Shown here piece by piece: positions 7,806 through 13,397 of a DNA stretch of 13,566 bases. The stretch covers positions 1 through 13,566 of the forward strand of contig JASHUH010000425.1 in assembly GCA_030040115.1 (NCBI GenBank). Reading direction: 5' to 3'. The position numbers were made by a program, and so were the translations under genes. The notes below the pieces were generated by a model. That model was not told where the DNA came from. It saw nothing but the letters and a program-made list of their open reading frames with translations, and searched no databases. The DNA comes from Acidobacteriaceae bacterium. GTDB lineage: Bacteria; Acidobacteriota; Terriglobia; Terriglobales; Acidobacteriaceae. The first letter of the stretch is position 1, and each line of letters starts with the position of its first letter.

Positions 7806-7811
7806 CCCACA

Positions 7812-8063
7812 ATGCTAAAGCTGTCCCGAGTTTTTGGCTTTGCACTAATCATGATGGGCGCGACGATGTTGTTTGAACAGGCCGCTTACGGGTACACCGA
7901 TCCCGAAACAGGTTTGCTAGCTGTCCAGGCGGCTGGGGCGGCGCCGGTTGCGGCAGGTTGGTGTCTGCGCCGCAAAATTTATGCACTTCTACACCGGAGC
8001 ATTTCCGACAAGACAGAGCCGCCGGCTCAGGCGAACAACGAGCAAGACGCAACCCGGCCGTGA
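7812..8063 (+). CDS. Small membrane protein with YTDPETG motif
   Basis: The protein has 83 residues. An N-terminal hydrophobic stretch (5-22) could be a signal or membrane anchor. YTDPETG (28-34) comes next, then a second hydrophobic helix (about 35-51), the basic CLRRK segment (51-55), and a polar tail that is probably cytoplasmic. Short proteins with a Y-x-DP-x-(S/T)G motif followed by one helix and basic residues recur next to NoeA-like methyltransferase and sulfatase-fold genes; this statement is from general familiarity with such loci and their function is unknown. Its stop overlaps the GTG start of the methyltransferase by 4 nt, so it leads a coupled three-gene operon. A role as a membrane partner or scaffold for the next two proteins is an inference. 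Confidence 0.75.
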   Translation: MLKLSRVFGFALIMMGATMLFEQAAYGYTDPETGLLAVQAAGAAPVAAGWCLRRKIYALLHRSISDKTEPPAQANNEQDATRP

Positions 8064-9550
8064 AGACCCAAAGCGATTCCGTGCAGCCCGATCTTCTCCC
8101 AGCCGAGCACTCCGAAATGCTGGAGTTGACCTTCCGCGATTCGGCCGGTCAGCTTCGGCTTACGGAAAACTGCGCCTTGCGGCGAATTCACCCCGGAGCT
8201 GAAGAAGCTACGCGCGATTTTCTTACTTCTCCGTTGCGCGCCACCCTCGAGGGCAGCGGCGATCTGATCGCCAGCAGGATTGCAGATCCTTGTCAGTATT
8301 CATGCGTGCGGCCAAGCGAATTGTGGCTGGAACATCCGCGCATCGATCCGCTCAGCTCCCCCTGGGAATGGTCGGCGGGGCAATGGCAGGCTGCCGCGGA
8401 GCTAACCCTGCGCATTGAGGTCCAAGCTGTCGAAGCTGGCTGGACGCTGAAAGACGCTACTCCGCTCAACATCCTCTTCTTGGGAGCGCGGCCCATCCTG
8501 GTGGATGTCCTCTCACTTGAACGCCGCGACCCGCGATCGAGCGTTTGGCTGGCTTACGCGCAATTTGTGCGCACGTTTCTTCTTCCGCTGGTGGCGGCGA
8601 AATCTCTCGGCTGGCCATTACAAAACACGCTCTTCGAGCGTGACGGATACGAGCCGCGTGCGATCTATCGCGCACTTAATCCGTGGCGGCGTTTCCATCC
8701 CGACCTGTTCGACGTGGTCACACTGGCGGCATGGTTCGAGAACGCGAGGAAAGAAACAAAAAGAACGCGCGCAGATCCCGCTCCGCGCGATCTGGAACTT
8801 GTAACCCACATTCTCCGCTGCCGCATCGCCCGGCTGCTCAAGCAAACGCGCCGCGCCACGCCCGGCGGGAACCGAAGCCGGTGGAGCGATTACACGCAGT
8901 GGGCCGGCCATTATAGCGCGGCGGATCTCGGCGCCAAGCAGCAATTTATGCGCTTCGTCCTGGAGCGTTGGCGGCCCGCACGAGTGCTCGATATCGGAGC
9001 CAATGCGGGAGTGTACTCGCTGTTGGCGGCCGAGGCCGGGGCGCAGGTAGCGGCTCTCGACAATGACGCCGGAGCTATCGAGCAATTGTGGAGAACCGCC
9101 GCCCGGCAGTCGAAGCCCATCACCGCCCTGGCGGCGAACATTGCCCGTCCTACGCCTGCGGCGGGTTGGAGAAATCGCGAACATCTTTCACTCCTCGATC
9201 GACTGAGCGGGAGTTTCGATCTGGTGCTGATGCTGGCGGTGCTTCATCACCTCATCTTGCGCGAGCAGTTGCCCTTGGGACATGTTGCCGAACTCTGCGC
9301 CTGGCTCACGCGCCGCTGGCTTGTGCTGGAATGGGTTCCACCTTCAGATCCCATGCATCAAGAGTGGCTGCGCGGCCGGGATCACCTCTATGGGCAGCTC
9401 TCGGAGAGCGATCGGATGGAGGCTTTTTCTTCGTATTTTCAAATTGCCCGTCGCATCCCCCTGGCCGATCATCGGGTGCTTTTGCTGTTCGAGCGCCGCG
9501 CCGGCGACACCGGCCTGGAGCAACCGGGGCCGGGAGCCGGCCGGGCATGA
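8060..9550 (+). CDS. NoeA-like two-domain SAM-dependent methyltransferase
   Basis: The protein has 496 residues from the GTG start chosen here, which overlaps the previous stop as GTGA. An ATG at 8117 is an alternative; neither has a strong ribosome site. Residues 20-260 form a conserved N-terminal domain with WLEHPRIDP (89-97), WTLKDATPLNILF (128-140), VDVLSLERRDP (148-158) and AQFVRTFLLP (167-176). Residues 290-480 are a class I methyltransferase domain: motif I VLDIGANAGVYS (309-320), acidic loop ALDND (332-336), and FDLVLMLAVLHHL (386-398). The family is named for rhizobial NoeA, a host-specific nodulation protein whose exact substrate is not settled. The protein has no signal peptide and should be cytoplasmic. 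The D132-x4-N137-x11-D149 spacing recalls the active site of kinase-like folds. Its stop overlaps the next start as ATGA. Confidence 0.86.
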   Translation: MKTQSDSVQPDLLPAEHSEMLELTFRDSAGQLRLTENCALRRIHPGAEEATRDFLTSPLRATLEGSGDLIASRIADPCQYSCVRPSELWLEHPRIDPLSSPWEWSAGQWQAAAELTLRIEVQAVEAGWTLKDATPLNILFLGARPILVDVLSLERRDPRSSVWLAYAQFVRTFLLPLVAAKSLGWPLQNTLFERDGYEPRAIYRALNPWRRFHPDLFDVVTLAAWFENARKETKRTRADPAPRDLELVTHILRCRIARLLKQTRRATPGGNRSRWSDYTQWAGHYSAADLGAKQQFMRFVLERWRPARVLDIGANAGVYSLLAAEAGAQVAALDNDAGAIEQLWRTAARQSKPITALAANIARPTPAAGWRNREHLSLLDRLSGSFDLVLMLAVLHHLILREQLPLGHVAELCAWLTRRWLVLEWVPPSDPMHQEWLRGRDHLYGQLSESDRMEAFSSYFQIARRIPLADHRVLLLFERRAGDTGLEQPGPGAGRA

Positions 9551-11085
9551 TGAAGCGGATTGCACAAGCCTGGGCGCTGGCGGCCATTGTGCTGCTGCCG
9601 AATTACATCGACTTGACTTCCGGGGACGGGGATGCGCGGATGAGAGTTGCCACTCCGCTCACGCGCATCGCACTGGCGCATCTGACGGACATGGCGATCG
9701 TCACCGGGCTGTTCGCCGGCGCAATCGCGCTGCTGCGCAAAGCGCCCTGGTGGCCAAGGCTGCGCTGGGCCTGGATCGGACTGTTGCCGCCACTTCTGTT
9801 CATCCGCAATCTCAATCTGATTCCCTTCCACGTGCCGGCGGCCGTTATCGGGGCGGCAAGCGCTGTGTGGATCGGCCTGTTGGTCCTTCTTGGCTTGCGC
9901 TTTCCTCAAGCGGCGCCGGGACTTGGCCGCGCGGGCAGCGCGCTGCTGGCGGGATTTGCGTGCTTTGCCCTGGTGATGACCGCTCAACTGGTGCGCGCCA
10001 CCGTCTGGCGACCCGGGCCGCAGGCCTTCGCGGCGCCGATTCCGGCGCCGACCGCGACCAAGCCGCGACTGGTTTGGATCCTCTTCGACGAGCTTGCCTA
10101 TCAGCAGACCTTTGGAAGCCGCGATCCTTCGCTCCATCTGCCCAACTTCGACCGTCTCCGCGCCGAGAGCACGCTCTACACGCACGTGACGCCCATCGCA
10201 TATCGCACCACGCGCGCGGCGCCGAGCCTTTTGCTCGGCCGCATGGTTACGAATGTCGCCTATGCGGCGGATAACCGTTATTGGGTGGAAACGAGGCGCG
10301 ACCCGCATTGGGCGCGCTTCGACGCCGGCGCTTCGCTGTTCGGTCTGGCCAAGCGCGAGGGCGTGACGACGGCCATCGTGGGTTGGTATATCGCGTACTG
10401 CCCGGTTTTCGCCGGGCTGGTCACGCAATGCTATTGGAGCAACGACGACGCGCAGGACCGGGGCCCCACATCGCTCGACGCCAGCTATGGAGAGGACGTA
10501 TGGTTTCCGCTGCGCATGCTGGCCGAACAGGCCTTTGCGCCGGAGCGAGCCTGGGCCGACGATGCTCGCTGGGGTGCCGAGGGGCATATCGCCTCAGTAA
10601 AAGACCTGAGTTGGCACGCTATGAAGACGCTGGCGACCAGCAACGCGGATCTGATTTTTCTGCATCTGCCGACGCCGCACCCTCCGGCCTTTTGGAACCG
10701 GCGCATCGCTGAATTCGCCATCGGCGGATCGTATCTCGATTCGCTCGATTATACGGACCGGCTTCTGGGCCGGATGCTTACCGTGCTCGAAGCGCAGCCG
10801 CGCTGGGCCGCGACCACGCTTCTGGTGCAGGGCGATCATGCGTGGCGCACGCCCATGTGGCGGCCGCTGCCGGGCTGGAGCGCCGAAGACGAGCGCGTCT
10901 CGCATGGCGGCGCGTGGGACCCGCGTCCGGTGCTGATGATCCACGCGGCGGGCCAACAGGCGCCGCACACCGTGGGCGCGCCAACCAGCCTGATGTACGT
11001 TCACGACTTCGTCGCCCAACAGATTCAGCTTCTGGGCGGGTTCAAGAAAAGCGATCTCAGAAACGAAAGACCAGGCCGGTGGTGA
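9547..11085 (+). CDS. Membrane-anchored alkaline-phosphatase/sulfatase-superfamily hydrolase or transferase
   Basis: The protein has 512 residues from ATG 9547, which overlaps the methyltransferase stop. Upstream in-frame codons overlap that gene and are not used. Five predicted membrane helices (about 5-22, 40-63, 72-90, 95-118, 130-153) precede a periplasmic domain (173-500). That domain opens with VWILFDELAYQQTF (D181, E182 as metal ligands), followed by YRTTRAAPSLLLGR (219-232) at the nucleophile site, H373 and H378, QGDH (428-431), and SHGG (452-455). This layout is shared with LtaS, EptA and sulfatases. The site lacks the C/S-x-P-x-R signature needed for formylglycine, so Thr221 or Thr222 is the likely nucleophile, favouring phosphate-ester chemistry or phosphoalcohol transfer over sulfatase activity. 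The substrate is unknown; the context suggests an envelope glycan or lipid. The last 9 or so codons overlap the convergent barrel gene. Confidence 0.85.
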   Translation: MMKRIAQAWALAAIVLLPNYIDLTSGDGDARMRVATPLTRIALAHLTDMAIVTGLFAGAIALLRKAPWWPRLRWAWIGLLPPLLFIRNLNLIPFHVPAAVIGAASAVWIGLLVLLGLRFPQAAPGLGRAGSALLAGFACFALVMTAQLVRATVWRPGPQAFAAPIPAPTATKPRLVWILFDELAYQQTFGSRDPSLHLPNFDRLRAESTLYTHVTPIAYRTTRAAPSLLLGRMVTNVAYAADNRYWVETRRDPHWARFDAGASLFGLAKREGVTTAIVGWYIAYCPVFAGLVTQCYWSNDDAQDRGPTSLDASYGEDVWFPLRMLAEQAFAPERAWADDARWGAEGHIASVKDLSWHAMKTLATSNADLIFLHLPTPHPPAFWNRRIAEFAIGGSYLDSLDYTDRLLGRMLTVLEAQPRWAATTLLVQGDHAWRTPMWRPLPGWSAEDERVSHGGAWDPRPVLMIHAAGQQAPHTVGAPTSLMYVHDFVAQQIQLLGGFKKSDLRNERPGRW

Positions 11086-11602
11086 AGCGGTCGTGGCTGG
11101 CGCCGGGGGGACTTTGGGTAGGCGCGGCGATGTAGTCGGCGCCCACCCGCCAGGCGAAGAAAGGCAGGATGCGGACATCGACGCCGCCTCCGAGAGCGAT
11201 GGCGAGCGCAGTGTTCGAAATGTGCCCGGGGCCCCCGCTGTTGGCCGAGTGCTCGCCGCCGACGAGGCCGTGCGCGAACACGTGGATGCCGGCTGCGCCG
11301 AGGGTGACGCGCGGGCCGAAGAGGAAGGTCGTGGTGCGCGGGACGCTGGCGCCGGCGCCGAGGCCGTAATGAGCCACGTCGACTTCCGCGCCCAGAAACG
11401 GCATCCAGCTAAAGTTTCCCGCAGCTTCCCACCCGTTTAACCCCCCAATATTGGCATTGAAGGTGTTGCTGCCGAGGCGGCCATAGCCGAGATAGAGGTC
11501 GGCGGAGGGGTCCGCAGCCCGAGCAGGGGTGGGGGCGCAGAGGAGCAGGAAGGGAAGGATCAGCGGCAGAGCGAGAAAAGAAAACCGGGAACGATTGCGC
11601 AT
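11057..11602 (-). CDS. Small outer-membrane beta-barrel protein (OmpA/opacity-porin type fold)
   Basis: The protein has 181 residues from the ATG ending at 11602. It has a clear signal peptide: RNRSR, a hydrophobic core (9-22), then a predicted cleavage after ARA at residue 29. The mature part has alternating aromatic/hydrophobic strands (ADLYLGYGRLG, WEAAGNFSWMPFLGAEVDVAHYG, TTFLFGPRVTLG, IHVFAHGLVGGE, TALAIALGGGVDVRI, FFAWRVGADYIAA, DRFTTGLVFRF) and ends in Phe, the usual BAM-recognition ending. This is an 8-stranded-barrel pattern, as in acidobacterial outer-membrane beta-barrel proteins. Function is unknown. An upstream in-frame ATG at 11671 lacks a ribosome site and would put the signal 23 residues in. 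Its 3' end overlaps the hydrolase gene on the other strand by 29 nt. Confidence 0.85.
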   Translation of the reverse strand: MRNRSRFSFLALPLILPFLLLCAPTPARAADPSADLYLGYGRLGSNTFNANIGGLNGWEAAGNFSWMPFLGAEVDVAHYGLGAGASVPRTTTFLFGPRVTLGAAGIHVFAHGLVGGEHSANSGGPGHISNTALAIALGGGVDVRILPFFAWRVGADYIAAPTQSPPGASHDRFTTGLVFRF

Positions 11603-11608
11603 TAACGT

Positions 11609-11613
11609 CTCCT
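11609..11613 (-). promoter_or_regulatory. Ribosome binding site AGGAG of the barrel gene
   Basis: Read on the minus strand, AGGAG lies 6 nt before the ATG ending at 11602, which decides the start and places the signal peptide at the N-terminus. Confidence 0.8.
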
Positions 11614-11870
11614 GGACAAATGGGCGCCTGCGATGTGTGGATTCCGCCGGGCCCGAGTAGTGAACCTTCATTGAACTGATGGCGCGGCAGCAGACACGGG
11701 TTGGCTGCCGTGGACGGACCGGCCGCCTGCCGCCGGCGCGGGATGAAACCCAGGAGCGCGTTTCCGACGAGGCGGCGAATCCATGGGACGGAGCCCTTCA
11801 CGCCGGTTGAATGGGTTCTTCCCTATCTCTTGGGCGTGCGAAATTAGCCTTTCTGCTAAAATAGCTAATC

Positions 11871-11899
11871 CACCCCCCTCCCCCCACCTTTTTTTCCCG
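11871..11899 (+). other. Polypyrimidine tract
   Basis: Apart from isolated A residues the stretch is all C and T: CCCCCCTCCCCCC (11873-11885), then a run of seven T (11889-11895) and CCC. It has no coding sense. Such tracts are prone to slippage and can form triplex structures. Confidence 0.6.
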
Positions 11900-11908
11900 A
11901 GCAAGTGG

Positions 11909-11948
11909 CGCGTTTTCAGTGGCTTGCGCGTAAATTTATGAAAACGCG
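11909..11948. repeat. 10-bp perfect inverted repeat CGCGTTTTCA / TGAAAACGCG
   Basis: CGCGTTTTCA (11909-11918) and TGAAAACGCG (11939-11948) are exact inverted copies separated by 20 nt. The centre-to-centre distance of 30 bp is close to three helical turns, as expected for two protein-binding half-sites on one face, though a cruciform or hairpin is also possible. The nearest start, the barrel gene, is over 300 nt away. Confidence 0.55.
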
Positions 11949-12157
11949 TAGCTTACTCGCATGCGGCAGAAAACAAAGAAGTTAAATCTTTTTTTCGGAA
12001 AATTTGCACCGAAAAATGTGCATTTCCTCCGCTTGGAAGCGCCCTGATTCTTCATGGATTGGCCCTCCTTTGCCCCAAAGGCCGCTGGCCCCGGGCTGCC
12101 GGCTTGCATTTTGGAACTAGTTGCTAAGTGGCCAAGCGCCGTTGCGAAACGTCCTTC

Positions 12158-12214
12158 GGGGGCTTAAAGCCCCGCTATTGATGAGCCTCACAAGGCGCGG
12201 CTGAAAGCCGTGCC
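12158..12214. repeat. Paired GC hairpins, REP-like intergenic element
   Basis: Two hairpins lie 20 nt apart. The first is GGGGCTT (12159-12165) with AAGCCCC (12167-12173). The second is GGCGCGGCT (12194-12202) with AGCCGTGCC (12206-12214), nine pairs with one G-T and a GAA loop. Paired elements of the 'gggggctaaagccccc ... gctgaaagccgtgcc' type are common between genes in Acidobacteriota, which is the main reason to call this a dispersed repeat; copy number cannot be seen from one window. Confidence 0.6.
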
Positions 12215-12418
12215 CTTTCAAGGCGGCGTTTATGCAATCGCCGCCAGGGCTGGACGCGTTCCTAAACATTCAGGATAAGGTTAACAATTTGGAGGAATTT
12301 CCCGGCATTCCGGGTCTGGAGAGTAACTGCTTCTATACGAGTGAGTTGGAAAGCAAATGCGCCATGGGAGGGGTTGACATGTTAGAAGTCCGTCTTTCCG
12401 AGCCCTCGAGATCGAGAC

Positions 12419-12441
12419 ACTTCGACAAGTTCAGGGCAGGC
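12419..12441. repeat. Short dispersed-repeat-like segment (CTTCGACAAGTTCAGGGCAGG)
   Basis: Read forward, the segment resembles the 'cttcgacaagctcagggcagg' unit met between genes in many bacterial genomes. Only one copy is present in the window, so its repeat nature rests on recognition rather than on a second copy. It lies about 50 nt beyond the 3' end of the doubtful minus-strand gene, a usual place for such units. Confidence 0.4.
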
Positions 12442-12488
12442 GGGCTGGGACCCGGTGTCATGGCATGTCCGGTTTGCAAATCGGAATC

Positions 12489-12929
12489 CTATAAACCGAA
12501 GGATTTGGCAGCGGTTGAGAACACCGCCTGGAACGGCTTGGCAGGATTGCGCCTCGCGTCCAGAAGGCATTGCGCCAGAAACGCTCCCAACTCGAAAGCT
12601 CGCGTGTTCGCCAGCTCTGCGAGAATTTCCTGCACCCAAGGCGCGTCCGGCATTCGCTCATCCAGCCGCCAGAGGCACCCTGGAGGCTCCCGACCGTCAG
12701 CCGGTCGCGTCCAGAGGATCAATCGTTCCTGGAGGTCACCGTTCGCGGCGTGTCTCCGCTCCGATGCGGCGTGGCTGTGATTTCCGTTCGCATCCAGTCC
12801 GCCGTAATAGAGATATAGTTGTGAGCTCTCCCGCTCCTGTTGACGGATGGGAATAAAGATAGTGAAGGAAACGGATCCCTTTGAGCCCATGAGCTGAACC
12901 CCAGGGGCCGGATTCGCAGTCTGCGGCAT
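12489..12929 (-). CDS. Hypothetical protein, doubtful
   Basis: This 146-residue frame gives a protein of ordinary composition, with a beta-like N-terminal part (SVSFTIFIPI, QLYLYYGGLD) and an amphipathic helical C-terminal part (APWVQEILAELANTRAFELGAFLAQCLLDA). Its codon third positions favour G and C in about two thirds of cases, in line with coding sequence. I do not recognise a family. No ribosome site precedes the ATG at 12929 or the internal Met14. Several plus-strand frames also cross this segment but give low-complexity Arg/Ser-rich products. It may be a real small gene, a decayed gene, or chance. Confidence 0.4.
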   Translation of the reverse strand: MPQTANPAPGVQLMGSKGSVSFTIFIPIRQQERESSQLYLYYGGLDANGNHSHAASERRHAANGDLQERLILWTRPADGREPPGCLWRLDERMPDAPWVQEILAELANTRAFELGAFLAQCLLDARRNPAKPFQAVFSTAAKSFGL

Positions 12930-13397
12930 GGCCCGTTGCCGGGACTGCGCAAAATCGGGGAAATATCTTCAATCAAGGCTGGGAAGGCTGCTATTGCAGC
13001 AAGCGCCCTCCACGAGAAATGGCACAGTTTAGGGACAAGCCACAAAGCGCCGCACTTTAGCTTCGAGTCGCGTGGAGTCTCCGGCCGTCCCGGGCTCTGT
13101 TTGGTCTTTGATAATCGGTAAAAGGGGCGGGCCGTCTGGGAAGGCAGCCCGCAGACTCGGTATGTTTATGGAGCTACGTGATAAGACCACCCTACGACTT
13201 TTTTTTATGATCTGGACAAGACTTTTGTTACGCGAGTGCACTTTTGTCATGGAATACAGATTACTTTAGTCCTCTATTTTAGTCCTCTATCCCGATGGAG
13301 CGCGAGTAGGCTGGGAGCTTTCCCAGGTTGATCTCGTGCTTCGGGTACGCGAGGATGGAGGGAGGAAGCGCTCATTAGAAATATGGGGTTCGCCTAA
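12930..13397. other. Intergenic region before the right-edge gene
   Basis: No supported gene is present. It holds a run of eight T near 13200, weak GC inverted repeats around 13127-13156 (GCGGGC with GCCCGC, overlapping GTCTG with CAGAC), and the 13-nt tandem duplication. No convincing promoter for the right-edge gene was found. Confidence 0.45.
13265..13290 (+). repeat. Perfect 13-nt tandem duplication
   Basis: TTTAGTCCTCTAT occurs at 13265-13277 and again directly after it at 13278-13290 with no mismatch. It lies about 110 nt before the right-edge gene. Confidence 0.85.

Larger units (their letters stand above)
7420..7811. other. Divergent intergenic region between the two glycan-related operons
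   Basis: This 392-nt stretch separates the prenyltransferase start from the start of the small membrane protein and should hold promoters for both directions. The only core element worth naming is the minus-strand TATTAT at 7449-7454. On the plus strand the frame upstream of 7812 is open from 7653, but those 53 residues show no signal or motif. No hairpin, RNA gene or repeat was recognised. Confidence 0.5.
11603..12488. other. Gene-poor region with repeats upstream of the barrel gene
   Basis: No reading frame here shows a recognisable protein. The stretch from about 11840 to 12030 is distinctly richer in A and T than the rest of the window. It holds a 6-bp inverted repeat (ATTAGC 11843-11848 with GCTAAT 11864-11869), a polypyrimidine tract, a 10-bp inverted repeat, paired hairpins and a dispersed-repeat-like segment, listed separately. 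The barrel gene promoter must lie here but no clear -35/-10 pair was found. Confidence 0.5.

Noticed and set aside
7653..7811. An N-terminal extension of the small membrane protein
   Set aside because: No ribosome site precedes the ATG at 7653, and the extension would place the hydrophobic segment after 53 unremarkable residues. AAGGG precedes 7812 at the right distance.
9088..9546. An N-terminal extension of the hydrolase
   Set aside because: It would lie wholly inside the methyltransferase coding region in another frame and is Arg/Ser/Pro-rich. ATG 9547 overlapping the previous stop is the natural start.
9469..10587. A 372-codon minus-strand frame opposite the hydrolase gene
   Set aside because: It is Arg/Gly/Gln-rich with no motif, while the plus strand shows membrane helices and metal-binding residues.
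12374..12379. A perfect TTGACA hexamer as a promoter -35 element
   Set aside because: No -10-like hexamer lies 16-18 nt downstream on the plus strand, and no supported gene follows in that direction.
12232..12780. A 182-codon plus-strand frame with a CPVC motif
   Set aside because: There is only one CxxC pair and no second one at a zinc-ribbon distance. The second half is low-complexity Arg/Ser-rich, there is no ribosome site, and the frame crosses the repeat-like segment.
13127..13156. GC inverted repeats as a terminator or small RNA
   Set aside because: The two pairings (GCGGGC/GCCCGC and GTCTG/CAGAC) are short, mutually exclusive and not followed by a T-run at the right distance.
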